From the NCBI RefSeq assembly GCF_025602895.1, contig NW_026516272.1, forward strand, positions 183,715 through 247,714: DNA of 64,000 nucleotides. The letters run 5' to 3'. How positions within the stretch are numbered: position 1 is the first letter of the stretch; every line of letters starts with the position of its first letter. A program made the translations under genes and the position numbers. The notes beneath the pieces are model-generated. The model did not search any database, was not told the DNA's origin, and saw nothing but the letters and a program-made list of their open reading frames with translations. Shown here piece after piece: positions 38,684 to 50,691 of the stretch. This DNA is from Polychytrium aggregatum (taxonomy: Eukaryota > Chytridiomycota > Chytridiomycetes > Polychytriales).

Positions 38684-39570
38684 TCACTTTGCAAACGAGG
38701 ACTCGGCCGGGATTGCAGCCGAAGGATGCTTTGACTCCATGTGCTGTACTAAAATTTTGTAACCTGGCATGGCGATCTGAGGGGCGTGGGGGAGAGAGAT
38801 GTGGGGGAAGGGGTCGATGGACGTGAGTCGAAGGACCGGACAGTGTTCGAGGCTTGTGCCGCGCTGTGTCGATTCTATCATGGAACGTTCAAGCGAGTAC
38901 CGCCAATTTCGTTGGCCAGTCTCGCACGGTGTGGGGTTCAGAACGATAACGGCCATCCACCCAAGACAAGATCGTACCTTGCATGAGGGGCAGATGATCT
39001 TGAGGCCCTCGGCGCGGGCCTTGAGCTGGCTTTCGCCACCCTTCATAGCCTCGGCCTTCTTCTGGGCCTTTTGTCTAAACCACATCCGTCGGGATCGGCG
39101 GGTGCGTTCGGGTTTGAGCCCGAGCAACGGGGATGATGATCATTGTGGTGACGGGCCAGTGTTCAGTTCAGTTCCCCGCGATTCAAATGTCCGAGATTCC
39201 ATAAGGATACAAGGGGTCCGTTTGATATGTGGGTGGGATTGGGGCGGGGAGGGTGTCGCGGGAACAGCGGCGCATCGTTTGCGCCAGGTCGGCAAACGGC
39301 AGCCAGCAGAGAGAAGAGAGTCGGACGGGTTAGCGACCAGAGTGGAAGTGCAAGACCTTGGTAGCGCTTTGCGATGCAGCACGAGACGGCTAGCCAACTG
39401 CCGCCAATGCAACGAGACATCGGTGTGGCGTGCACGGGACAAAGCACTCTCTAGAACATGGTCAAGCAGCTGCAGAGTCATGGAGGGCTGCTCAGCTCAG
39501 GCCAGCCCCGAGGTTTGCTGTTGGATTGTCGACCGCACCTGGCTTGTTCCTTGGCAGCACCGCGGACCAT
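38684..39570 (-). CDS. ZNF706: ZNF706-like small zinc-finger protein
   Basis: Three exons on the minus strand, 39570-39539, 39074-38978 and 38776-38684; 73 residues (human ZNF706 is 76). The N-terminus MVRGAAKEQARQKAQKK and the block GGESQLKARAEGLKIICPSC match the family. One C2H2 finger is complete: CPSCKIAMPGYKILVQHMES then KH. Such proteins are short, basic and nuclear, conserved from plants to animals; ZNF706 has been linked to repression of pluripotency genes in mammals, but its role in fungi is unknown. The 11-residue first exon lies 464 bases upstream and is accepted because phase and N-terminal sequence both fit. Confidence 0.9.
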
Positions 39571-40073
39571 GATGCGACTGGACCGGCCACGACAGGCGGC
39601 GAGAGTTGGAGCGGGACGGCGTCAGTTCGGCGTGGGGAGCAGCGGATACGCTCCGTCCAACGAAAGCGGCGCCCTACCTTTGCTATCGAGGCAGCAATCA
39701 CTCCCAAACGGACGGCTGGGTGCTCTGAAGCGGATGCAGGCGAAAGCGGCCAACGGGCAAGCCAGAGCCAACCACTGCCGACCACTGGCGAGCACAGGCA
39801 GCCAATCAGCCGGCTGCGGCTGGGAAAAAAAGCCGCAGAGCCCTTGCCCTGGGGGTGCGTCCAGCCCCAGCCCCAGCCCCAGCCCCAGCCCTAGTACTCC
39901 CGGCTGCCCAAGCGCGCGGCTCGAAAAACAGCAAAACGCAACCCCGGCCTGGCCATCTCACTCTGCATCTCCTCTGGCCTTGGGACCTTCCTGCCGTCAG
40001 CGCCGCCTCAGTCTGCCCCTCCCCCGCCGGAACTGCCCGCCGACCCCTTCTCCATCCACTCCCATATACCGAC
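39571..40073. promoter_or_regulatory. Divergent promoter, 503 bases, ZNF706-like / MIC10
   Basis: Gap between two divergent start codons. It contains a GCCAATCAGCC motif near 39799 (CCAAT box) and the hexamer repeat below. No TATA box is obvious. Confidence 0.5.
39862..39892. repeat. (CAGCCC)n hexamer, about 5 copies
   Basis: Five tandem CAGCCC units in the divergent promoter, 180 bases upstream of the MIC10 start codon. Confidence 0.9.
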
Positions 40074-41155
40074 ATGTCCTCTCTGCCCAGTGAAGAAATC
40101 CTGGCCCGAAAGGTTCCGCATCGACATCCACCCATCCACCCATCCACCCATCCACCCATCCAACCATCTATCGTGCATGCTGGCGACGAGAGTCATATTC
40201 GATCCTGCCCAGAGAGCTCTTTCGTGCAACATGCCTCGGGCTGGCTGCGACCAATGTTTCTCGCTATGGCCGCTGTGCTAACCAGCTTAAATCTCTCTTT
40301 GATCTCTTTGGGCGGCGGCGTCGATCGTTATGAATCCGCGCTCGTCGATTGTTCCGGACCAACGGGAAACGCCATCGGATTGCATGCGACATGCGGCTGG
40401 ATCTGATCTTGGACGGGGCACGGATCGAACACTACTCGGATGAAACTGGCTGCTGAAAATCTCGATTAAATACCAAACTGTGGATTTGCTGGCACACCAC
40501 CCTGGCTCAACGCTCTGGCTCAACGCTCTGGCCCACCACTCTGCACCTCAACATGGCAACACAATCATCGGCTGATGTGAACTCTTGGTCTGGGCACTCG
40601 CCTTTCTCGACGGGCGATATCGACGGCCATTCGATGATGACTCGCACTGTAAACCGACGATCTGTCGGCTGGTTCGGCAATCCAGTGGGATCGATGCCTG
40701 GCCAACTATGGCCAGAAGGCCGCCATTGGACTCGCCGTCGGCATTGGCCTGTCCTTCCTGTTCTTCAAAAGTACGGACAGTCTTCGAACTACCGCTGCTG
40801 TATCTCAGTGTTCATCGTTGCTGTATCCCAGTGTTCATCGTTGCTGGATACGAGGTGCTCGTCTCTTAGGTAGGCACTGATCCCAGTATCTGTCCCCATG
40901 ATTCCTCCCATACAGGACGAGCCTGGCCCTTGGGCTTGGGTGTCGGTGCAGGACTGGGTAAGTGACTGGCTGACAGGATGGCCGCTGTCCTGATCGACTG
41001 CAGGCTCTTGTCACTGGCTGGTTTAGTTTGGTTTGATATGATGTGATGACGAATAGACTAACGAGTTGGCTGGACCCGCGATCTGATCTACAGGCATTGC
41101 TCACTCCGAGTGTTCAAGGTGGGTGAATGCTTCAGCGGATCGGATGCGATGTTAA
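40074..41155 (+). CDS. MIC10: MICOS complex subunit Mic10
   Basis: Four exons, 40074-40112, 40686-40770, 40916-40957 and 41094-41155, give 75 residues (human MIC10 is 78). Mic10 forms oligomers that bend the inner membrane at mitochondrial crista junctions. Visible: KWDRCLANYGQK start block, first membrane segment with GLAVGIGLSFLFF, a positive loop (KRRAWP), second segment with the glycine ladder LGLGVGAGLGIA, then HSEC with the conserved Cys. Both Gly motifs needed for oligomerisation are present. The first intron is 573 bases with a weak donor (GTTCCG) and contains a CATCCACC repeat (40126-40160). The last codons after the Cys could instead be spliced to another exon. Confidence 0.9.
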
Positions 41156-43123
41156 CCGATGCCTATCCCAGCACCGCTTGTGTGATCTCCACCAGCTCTG
41201 ACGCTATCCAATCTTGCCTCTCTGTGGCTCCCTTGGTGACCTCTGTCGGCTGCTGATTTCGGCGGGGTGTGATGTGCAACTTTCTATGGCCTCTGGGCCT
41301 TCACTGCATCATCAACTACGTGCGATCGCAGAGCCTTCAACCCGGATCTCCAGATCGGACAGACCTGGAAGAAAGCCTAGATCGGCCCAGCAAGCCTGTC
41401 CTTGTTGCGTCCCGCACACCGATATCGACACAATACACTGCCGTACCAACTTTGCAGCACACGGTCCGATATGCGAGCGAGGCCATGTGCACATGTCGAT
41501 TGTGCAGGTCGATGTATCCATGTCTACCAGCCCGCCTATCGATTGTGGCATTGACGGATCGCGGTGCAGAAAGTGCCCCGATGCCGTCGCTATACCTGCA
41601 ACCTGGTCGATGGTCTTTGCTTTGGCTTGGCAGGAGCTGTGACTGAACATGGGGCTCGGCTGGATCTGGCTCCATTCGGGTCGCGAGAGCCCACAGGCAG
41701 CGGCGATAAGCCTGTTGGCCCCAGGATGCGAGCGGGGAAGGGCGGGACATGCCGCCACGGCAGATTGGATGACTCCAGGGGACCAGCGGAGAGCGGGCTT
41801 GGGTGTTGGCGGGAGACTGTGGCAATGCTGTCGGAATATCCGGGAGAGAAGACCAGGGAGGGACCTCTGGCTGACAGTCCTGCCGCTGCAGACAGCAAGG
41901 ATTCCGTGCGGCCCTTCGGCGTGGGAATCGGGGGTGGGTCGTTGGCTGGCCGAGATGGCAGTCTGGGATGGCTGGTGGTTGGCTGAGACGGTTGGCTCGT
42001 GGGCTGACGATTTGGCGAACGACATGCAACGCCGGTATTGGCGCTATCGACACTGTCGACGCTATTGGCATCGACACCGTCGATACCGTCCCATCGCAAC
42101 CACCGTCGACGCACACCCCGGCACATCGTCGACCGACTCCCCTCGTCGACACCCGTCCTCGGCTTCGGGCGGATCGCTGCGGTCCAGGCGGGTTGTGGCT
42201 TTGGGCCTTGTCCCGCGGGGCGCCGTCGCTGGCTCACGATGGCTCATCGGGCCCAACGCCCGCTTCCGCCTGGCCCATCGCCAACTCGATTTCCTCGATT
42301 TCCACCGGGCTTCGGCTCGCCCTCCCGCCTGGCCAGCCTGTTGCCGATCTCGAATCTGCGTCTGCTGGGGCACCGGCTTGGTTGTTGCTCAGCGTTGCTC
42401 AGCGTTGCGTCGGCATCCCGGCACTGTCCGATATCGATCCAAGTTATCTCGGCCCACAGCCCAGCCATCCACAGCACCAAGACCGCTTTGCCGCATCCTG
42501 CACATTCCACCGACGGCTCTACCCGCACTCTGGCTCGCCTCGACCGCACCCTGCTCAATCACGGAACGTGCCGCAGAGAAACCCTGCAGGAAACAAACCC
42601 TTCGGTGCCTCCTGCCTCCCCTGATCGCTCGCTCGCTCTGGTTCAGTTACTGTGGTCGGTAGTATCCATCGTACGCCCTGTTTCTGCTCCAGCCCTGCTT
42701 GCCTTTCACTTCGCCGCGGTAATCCGGATTCCACCGGCCATCTCGGGATCGCAGCACTTCCGGCCGACCGTACATATTTGCTCCACCGCCATCGACGGCC
42801 ACCGGCAACAACCACCAGCTCGAACCCGCTCTACCGCCGTATCTGCAACAGGCAGCGACATCGCTCATCTCTCGGATCATCCCCGACATTGCTTTCGTTG
42901 TAGGCATCCGCCATTTCCGTACACCCATTTTCCTTGCCGCTCTTGCTCCCGCTCCTCGCTGTGCGGTCGCAGCGATCCGTTGCCCCGCCGCCTCTGGCAC
43001 TCTTCTGTCGTGCTTTTGCCTGCAACGCGGCCAATGCCTACTCGTTCGCCTGCCTCAACTCCTCTCTCCTTGCCCTCATTCCTCTCCAGACTCTGGCACG
43101 ATTCCCGTTCTAGCGACAGAGCC
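41156..43123. other. Gene-free 2-kb stretch before the bZIP gene
   Basis: Long frames exist on both strands but show no family motif and overlap one another. At 42030-42115 there is an imperfect repeat rich in GTCGAC and ATCGACAC palindromic pieces. It probably serves as promoter and leader of the bZIP gene. Confidence 0.6.
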
Positions 43124-46100
43124 ATGCCCGATGGAAAGCCCCCGCAATGGAAGGCCAAGATCCAGCTCCAGCGACTGGACGACTACAACCATCTGCTGAC
43201 GAGCTTGAGCAGGTAATGCCTCCAAGATCGCAATGCCCGTGGGTTGGTTGGTGTCGAGAGGCATGGGATTGATGCAGTCCCTGCAAGTCAGCCGATCGAA
43301 GGCTGGCAGGCAGTGTCCCGCCGTCCCTGCTGGGTCCTCTTCCATCCTCGTGCCGCATCCATCGATGCAAGGCGGGTCCATATTGTGGGCCGTTTTGCAG
43401 CGGCTGTCCGGCCAGAGCAACAGCCTCCCCGAACACAGCGCATCCCAAGGGCCACGATCTGGATATTGCCGTCGATTCGGCTTATCGCGGCTTGCTCGTT
43501 GCCGATACCTTTGCTGCCACTACTTTTGCGGGCTTGCCTTGCGTTTCGCTGTGCCGCTTGGCTGCATTGGCTAAGCGCCGCATTTGGCCCAAGCCAGCCC
43601 CGGAGGGCGGCCTCGTCACTGGAAGAGTTCCAGAGGCAAGGCCCCGCCGCTCGATGCGTTTGGAGCATGGCGGTTCCTCGGCTTTGGCCTCCAAATACGC
43701 TGTCGAGTGAACCGCCAGCCGGCCCTTCGATCGCACCTGACGCTCTCGATACTCGACCAACTCTGTCGATTCTCCAGCCTCAGTGATAGGCCGATAGGGA
43801 GGGAGGAAGAACGAGCGACAGAGAGAGCGATAGAGCGGTTCACTCGTCTGGTCGCTTGATTGCACTGTACTAACTCTCTCCCTTGCCGGTGATCGCCGCT
43901 GTCCCTCAGGAACTACAAGCTGCTCAAGTTCACTTCGCTGATAGACTGCGTTTTGGACAGCTCCCAGCATGAGCTCTGGGCCCAAGGACTCACGCTGCTG
44001 ATTCGGTACAGCTCACAGTCTGGCGGGTCCACGAGCTCGAGTCTTGGCCAGGTATGATGCAGGCCTGCTCTGCTGCCAACGATATACGCTCTCGAGGCCT
44101 CTTCTGGGCCAGGAGGTGGCCCTCGGCATCGATCGCTGCCCATCCTCGACCGCTCATCGGTTTCGGGTTTCCGCGTCCACAGACTTGTACCATCGCATTC
44201 AAGGAAACCATCTTTCATGACGTTGATCCCGAACGACCCTATTTCGAAGTGAGCGAGAAGGAAGAGCGGACCGAGATCGATGAGGAGATCTGGATGATTC
44301 TGAAGGGGAAACCGATATCGCCCAACACAAAAAGGTGAGAAGAAGCGTCCGTCGACCGATGATCGTGCGGTCGCCCAGCTGCCCGCATTCAACGGACCGA
44401 GCGAGCAAGCTCTCGACAGCACTATCCACCGCTCCCGTCTGACTGCCTCGCTGTTCTTGCTGCCCGCAGCCACATTCTACAACACGTAGCCAGCAAATAT
44501 CCAAACCAGTGCATTCAGTGCATCGGTAGGTTCGAGTCTGTCCCGTCCTGGAGACTCGGCAGTGCTTCTCCCCCCGGATGACAATCTGACTGAGCTCGGC
44601 GCTGGCTCCGATTCGTATTTGGCGGGAAATCCGCCCCTCGACTCAACCTCGGCATCTGACTCTACCGCTCTTGCCGTCCAGGGAGCTATCGGAATATCTG
44701 CCACTACTTTGAGATGGCCAGCAACATTGTTCTGGAGGTCGATCGAACCACGTTTAGCTTTGGAGAGGCGTTCTTTTGCCGCTTCTCGCTCGAAGAGGAG
44801 ATCATCCAGACTATGTAGCGTATCGCCCACGCAAGGGCTGTGTCTGTCCAGGCGGACTTTTGACGAGTACCGAATTCCGCCACCAGCCCACTTGCCACCT
44901 CGTCTTTCGACTCCGTGTTCCCGCCGCCTCTTCCTCCCATCATTCTGCGTCGGCGCCATTCTCCTTCGTCTGTGGTCCACCCCCGCTGGACTCGCGAGAG
45001 CTAACCCGTAGTGACCAACCCGACGACTCTCGACTCCTTCCCATGTTTACAGCCTGCAGTATCTTCAGAACGAGCACATCATGTACGAGATCAATATGTC
45101 ATCCAAGACAGCCCTCTTCTTTGACAGGCTGTACGAGGCAGATAGGTAAGCCACCAATCGACGGCATTCGTTTGGTCTGTTCGTGCTCGCGTTGTCCCGG
45201 GAGCCTGGAACCAGAAGGCGCCCTCGAGCTCATCAGACCAGGACTTGCCGATCTTCTCGTGCCGTCGCTAGCGTGGCCGACGTGGATAAAGTGTGTACAG
45301 CGGCAATGGTGCTCGAGGCTGACCCGATGGCTTTCAATGCGGCTGACTCGTGCGCTGCTCCGTCTCAGGGCCTCGTCGTCCCGCGCCAACAACACAGCAT
45401 TACTACCGCCCGAGGCCAACGCGGGCTACGACAACTCCATGACGCGGGCAAACCATTCGGCTTCTGCATTCAGCGCCGCATCTGTAGGCTCGCACGGGCG
45501 GTCCTATTCGCATGCCGATCTGACAAGTCGGCTCCTGGAATCCTCCGGCACATCGTCCTATCCTGCTGTCCTGGCACCCAATTCCCACCACAACCTCGAT
45601 CACACCAACGGTCACCGCGAAAGCGGCAAGCTCAACACGAGTGCTCACTGCGCCCAGCCAGCCACAAGCGCATTCCTGGAAAGCAGCAGCAGCGCCTGGG
45701 CGCGCCACTCCGAAACACGTCCCGAGTTTGAGAGCCGATCGACTTTTCAGTCGCCCGAGTTTTTGGCAAAGTCAGGGACAAATTTCAACACCTCGATTGT
45801 ATCGAGTCGCACAGAATTTATCGCCATAGACCATCCCGTCCGATCCACACTTGCGCAGGGCTCCGAGTCCGGAAGCATCGTTACCCCGCGCTCCTACTAT
45901 GTCCGCAGCGACTCGGCTCGCTCTCGGTCACCGCCCGTGTCATCCTATCCGCATTCCCAGTCCCACGATGCCCCGCTACCGCCCACACGGCCAAGCCATC
46001 ATTCGTACCTGCCGCCGTCCTCCAGATCGGCAGATGCACCCGAGCCAAACGGACATCTGCCCACGTACCATCCGCCGGTATCCTCAGACAATCCCCCCGT

Positions 46101-47072
46101 GGCTCTCACAGGACAGGGATGGGTCGATCGAAGCGTCCCACCCTCATCCAAGTCATCGTATCACCTAGATTCGGCAACGCATCACTCGCATTTCGTCGGA
46201 CCGAGCCGAGAGCCATTTACCGGGCGAGGGCCACTCTATCCGCCATCATCATCCGCAGCCCCGATGCGGATATCGAGTATCGCCTCGCATGACTCTACGA
46301 CACCGCCGCTCCATCCGTCGATGGCCATCAAGGATAGAGCTGAGGGGTGGGAGCGGCTACCCCCGACCTGGGACTCGAGCCACGTCAGCCGCCCTCCAAT
46401 TCCATCCTATTCCACCAATCACACCCACGCCGTCAGCGGCGACGACCCTCGCATGGATGCCTCGGGCGATCGGGCGTCCAGCGTCTTGGCGACCGACCAC
46501 TCGGTGGAGCGCAACGACCACCCAGATCTACACGGCGTTGCATCTCCGCTCTCGATCAAGTCCAACGGATCGGCACACGACAGCCATGCGGATGAGCACC
46601 AGTCGAGCCACGCTGCGGCAGCGTCGTTCGAGGAGGAGCAGAAACGCAAGAGCCGCGATGCAAGCGCGCGTTACCGCAAGCGAAAGAATCAGGTACAGGA
46701 TCCGGTGCCTGCATACAGTCGGTCGTCCACATGCACTTGACCGTTCACATACACTCGGCCATCCTGTGTACTTGCGCACGCACGCACGCCCACCGAAACG
46801 ATCGGCCCATTCGTCTCTCCCGACTTGTCTGGCTTTGCATAACCAATAACCTCCTCCTTCCATGTCCAAATACACTGTCCACCCGAAAGGAATTTGAGGA
46901 CCAGAAGAAGACCATTTCCAAATTGAAAGCTATGGTCCAGTCGCTCGAGACCGAAAACACGGTCCTCAAACGACACATCAAGGCGCTCATGAGTAACAAA
47001 GACCAGAGCAAGGCACCCGCCGAGCCGACCGGCTCGAAGGACTCAGCCCGTCCGCCCAGTGATCCTGCCTAG
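43124..47072 (+). CDS. bZIP transcription factor with unrecognised N-terminal domain
   Basis: Eight exons: 43124-43212, 43910-44051, 44183-44334, 44470-44525, 44682-44814, 45053-45145, 45369-46692, 46890-47072; 723 residues. The C-terminal bZIP is clear: basic region KSRDASARYRKRKNQ (about 648-663) split by the last intron from the zipper, with heptad hydrophobics in ISKLKAMVQSLETENTVLKR. The usual Asn of the basic region is Asp (RDASARYRKR). The middle (about 220-640) is Ser/His/Pro rich, typical of activation regions. The N-terminal 220 residues, in six exons, are a compact charged domain (for example YFEVSEKEERTEIDEEIWMI and YFEMASNIVLEVDRTTF) that I cannot assign. A stop at 44816 would end a separate gene, but GTAGCG at 44815 and the CAG at 45050 keep phase and continue a helix (EEEIIQTILQYLQNEHIMYE). 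Confidence 0.8.
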
Positions 47073-48093
47073 AATGTTCGATCTGGTGCACTGCGACCGA
47101 TCTGCAATCTTGTCAACTCGCGAATGCCCGTATCAGCTCCAACAGGCCGCACGAGGGCTTTGGCTGGTTGCGGCGGCGACGGCAGCCAGGGTTCCAGCCC
47201 TGTCACCCGCTCTGCTTCGTTGAGATCCCACTTGGCGGTGTGCTGCCTCCGCCTCTGATACTGTCCCGTCCTTCCTAGTCGCTCTAATCCCTCGATTGGA
47301 GTGAATGTCCCTGCGAATCGGAGGGTGCCTCTGCTTCCCTTCCCTTCCCTTCCCTTCCCTTCCCTTCCCTTCCCTTCCCTTCCCTTCCCTTCCCTTCCCT
47401 TCCCTTCCCTTCCCATTCCTCACTCTCCACGTTCTATCTGCCCACACCAACCTCCTACGCCATTTTTGTATCATCATTGCCGATAACGCCCCACCCCCAA
47501 GTACACATTGGCCGAATCAATAGCCAACCGCATCGAGGCCTGGAATCGTCATACCGGCCAGCCGATCACCCCAAACCCACCAGCCAGCCAGTCGACACTT
47601 GTCCTCTCACAGTAGCAGTGGGAAGGGAGGGATCAATCCAGAGCTTCCAGTACATGCCAGTGCTTGCACCGCGAACCAGGATACCCTTGTCTCGAGAGCA
47701 TTCCTGGTTGCTTTTGTATCATGGGACACTGTAATGCCAACGACCCATCATCATCTATCTGATCGTCGCTGCTTTCGCACTTTCGCTCGTTCGTGTCGCA
47801 AGCCTTGTATTGGAAACAGCGCATTCCATCATCAGTCAACGAAGGCAAGTCGACAGGGTGTACAAAGGGTATCCATTTGGAAACAGAGATCAATCTAAAG
47901 GGCGAGTGGAGGGCCGTGCATACGCTGAGCCACTGCACACCGGGATATTCCAGCGCTGATGCTGGCTGGGCTGGTTGAAGACAAAAGGGCACAGACAAAC
48001 ACGACGGCACAACGGAATGCCAATTGATAGAAACAGTGCCGTCATAAATAGGGAGACCAGCGGGGGGGGGGCCGTTCTTCATGGCCAATCTGC
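47073..48093. other. Convergent 3' region, bZIP / phosphatase
   Basis: About 1 kb between two gene ends, with the TTCCC microsatellite described separately. No gene recognised. Confidence 0.7.
47334..47414. repeat. (TTCCC)16 microsatellite
   Basis: Sixteen perfect TTCCC units, a pure polypyrimidine/polypurine tract, 260 bases after the bZIP stop codon. Confidence 0.95.
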
Positions 48094-49819
48094 TCAGAAC
48101 GACGACGACAGAAACTGCAACGACTTCGGGATTGGATATGGACCCAAGGCGGTGGTGCCACGACAGGCAAAGCACAGATTCGGCCTGGCAGGAGATATCC
48201 TTAGTCCACTGTCGTCATCGCCGATGGCATCCTCGCCCATGAGGTCGCTGAGCCCCCTGCCGCTGTCGGAGAGCGAGTCGAGGTCGCTGTCGTCGCTGTG
48301 GTCCGGCTCACGCGCAAGGGGGCTTTCGTCCACGGGCTGCTGTCCCATCGAGTCAAGTCGTTCGTCCAGCTCGCGGTCGGCCTTTTGGACCTTCAGGGCT
48401 TCGACCGCATCAGGCCCGCTGCCAAAGACAAAGCTGGGATGCTTGTGGGCGTACGGGGACGGCCGCGGGGACGCAAAGGACGACTGCCGATTGACCAGGA
48501 TGCTCCTCCGCATATTCAGATGCGGGTTGAGCCGGGCAAGCGTGGATACGGGGGGATTCAGTGAGTTCAAGGATTGGGGCCGGCTCAGGTACGCCGTGCG
48601 CGGAACCAGGGTGCCGGCAGCGAGTTCGGACGACGACAACGATGACGACGACGGCGATGACGGCGATGACGGCGATGATGACGATGACGATTCCAAGGTA
48701 TCGTCGCTGCGGACGGCCTGAGCTCGAGGCTTGATAAACAGCAGCCAGTAGCGCTCCAGAAACCGCTCCTGCAGTCGATTGCGAATAAACTCCTCCGAGG
48801 GAAGTGACGAGAATGGATCGATGAGCCAGTCCCGAGTTGACGCCGATCGGAACTGCAGCGACTGGGGACGGATCTGGCGCAGGCGGGCCAGGGCCTCGGA
48901 TGCGGTGCACTGGTACTTTTCCATAAGATAGACGGCCAGGAAGAGGCCGGTGCGGCCAACACCGGCCTGGCAGTGGACGGCGACCTTTTGGCCGCGGCTG
49001 ATGGCCAGCCGGGTATGCTTGACGAACTGCTGCAGTTGCTCCCACTTGGGAATGGCGCCGTCCTCGACAGGGACAAAGAGCACTCGTATGCTTGTGTCGT
49101 GATGGAGGTTCTCGAACAGATCGAGGTCGACGGGGCCGTCCTTGAAATAGCCTGTGTTGCGCGGCGATGGAGCGATGGAACGATGGAACGATGGGACGAT
49201 AGTGAGATGACGAGGCGGCGGTATGGCGGGATCGATGGCACCGGGGCAGGGTGGCTAACGTCTTTGGGCCGTCGAAAGCGCCCAGCCGCAAGGATATCGG
49301 ATTCCCGCGGGCCAAGGAATGGACCAAGCCAAACCACGAGCAATCACCATGGCGATCGAGCAGTGCAAGAGACAGCACCTGGCGAGACCTACACTGTGTG
49401 CACTCAATCATTTGGTGGCTTTTCTTTGGGAGAACGGGCGACTCGGTCAGGTTGACAACCAAGCCGACTCCGTGGTCGGCGAGGGCGGCCCAGTGAAAGG
49501 CTCGGTTCGGGATGCTCATGCCGGCAACCCAGCCGTCGTCGATCCACGAGAAATGAGCGGGCAGCCGGGGATCGGCGGGATAGTAGTCGAGGCTCGAAAG
49601 CGAACCCGGGGCCATGGTCGAAGGCATGGACGAGGGCTGAGGGGCCGATGTGGACAGGAAGAGAGGAGCGGCCAGCGCCAACGAATCTTGCTGCAGCTTT
49701 GCCTGGCGAGGCAGAGCCGGGAAGCGCTGCTGGCGGTCGCCGGCATGTGCAGAGATGGGAGTCGGCACCGGTGGCTGCTCGGAGAAAGCGACTTGATGCA
49801 CAGGCGAGGCGGCGGCCAT
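48094..49819 (-). CDS. DUSP23-type tyrosine/dual-specificity phosphatase with long tail
   Basis: Two exons on the minus strand, 49819-49393 and 49151-48094; 494 residues. The catalytic loop VHCQAGVGRTG has the nucleophilic Cys and Arg, and PVEDGAIP carries the general-acid Asp. The block HFSWIDDGWVAGMSIPNRAF and GVGLVVNLTESP fit the small atypical DUSP23/VHZ group. A Thr/Ala-rich N-terminal extension of about 90 residues and a Ser-rich C-terminal tail of about 250 residues (SSSSSPSSPSSPSSSSLSSS) are extra; DUSP23 itself is 150 residues. The tail gives possible phosphorylation sites. The splice GTAGGT/CAG restores phase and the strand before DLDLFENL. Substrate unknown. Confidence 0.87.
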
Positions 49820-49924
49820 CGTGTTTGTTTGGCGAGGAGGAGTTGGGCGACGGAGTTGCGGGATTGGGAGCAGGGAGTAGCAGGGGCAGCAGCAGCAGCA
49901 AGAGCAGAAGCGGATTGCCGAGAG

Positions 49925-49962
49925 ACGACAACGACGACAACGACGACAACGACGACAACGAC
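49925..49962. repeat. 9-bp tandem repeat GACGACAAC x4
   Basis: Four perfect units in the 5' leader of the phosphatase gene, about 100 bases from its start codon. Confidence 0.9.
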
Positions 49963-50032
49963 CACGGGGAGGAGAGCCGCGAACGAGTGCCAGGAAAAGG
50001 CAAAGACCGAGGGGGTCCTACGATGGGCCGGG

Positions 50033-50040
50033 TTTTTATA
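50033..50040 (-). promoter_or_regulatory. TATA box candidate of the phosphatase gene
   Basis: TATAAAAA on the minus strand, about 215 bases upstream of the ATG at 49819, in GC-rich surroundings. Confidence 0.5.
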
Positions 50041-50691
50041 GCCCGCATGCGCTGACGCACATCGGCGACGACTCACATCGCCGGACGATCGCTGAGCAAC
50101 CAGCAAGGCGATGGGCACCTCGGCAGCAAGGGACCGGGCGGGTCAGGCGAGCCTGTGCTGCACTGCCGATGGTCTCGTGCACGGCGACGGCCTTTGCTGG
50201 CCGACTCGGCCGTGCTGCGTGGCGCCCAGAGCCGAGTCGCTGTGCGCTGCTGGCCAGGGCCCACCGAGGACAGACGCGCCCTGTGTCGCTCACACGGGCG
50301 GTCATGCTGGCGGTCAGCTGGGACTGGGTTGCGACCAGGGAGGAGGCTCGGCCAGGGTGATGATGCTCACGGGGTGGGCGCGCATGATCGGTGGAGAGAA
50401 CAGCCGGGCAGGCGGATAGATGGGTGGATGGAATGGCCCGATGATGGATGATGGACGCGGGGTGCAATGCGAGCCAGGCACGGGCCTGGACGAACGCAGG
50501 ATGCTATTCCAAAACACAACTGCAGGCCCGCTGAGTGTCTGGGCTCGGTCTGCGCAAGTCTTGCCCATCGCATCACGATGTCTTGCGCACGCAGTGGGCT
50601 GGAAAGAAGCCAGCCGTCTTGGAGTTCACTGTTGGGATGGAAGCATCGTCAGCAAGTCTCTATGCCCATTCCTGCATCCATCCAAAGTCTC

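Larger units (their letters stand above)
49820..50691. other. Phosphatase promoter region
   Basis: Gap between two minus-strand genes, carrying the phosphatase promoter and the 3' end of nothing recognised on the plus strand. A 9-base repeat lies at 49925-49962. Confidence 0.65.

Noticed and set aside
41590-42662. Overlapping long frames on both strands before the bZIP gene
   Set aside because: Mutually exclusive, biased composition, no start context or splice pattern with family support.
44525-44560. tRNA-like T-arm GGTTCGAGTCT
   Set aside because: No matching acceptor or anticodon arm in the preceding 70 bases; it lies in an intron of the bZIP gene.
43124-44818. Separate small gene of 191 codons ending at 44818
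   Set aside because: The intron 44815-45052 in the right phase continues a helix into the exon that precedes the bZIP part, so one gene is the better model; RNA evidence could reverse this.
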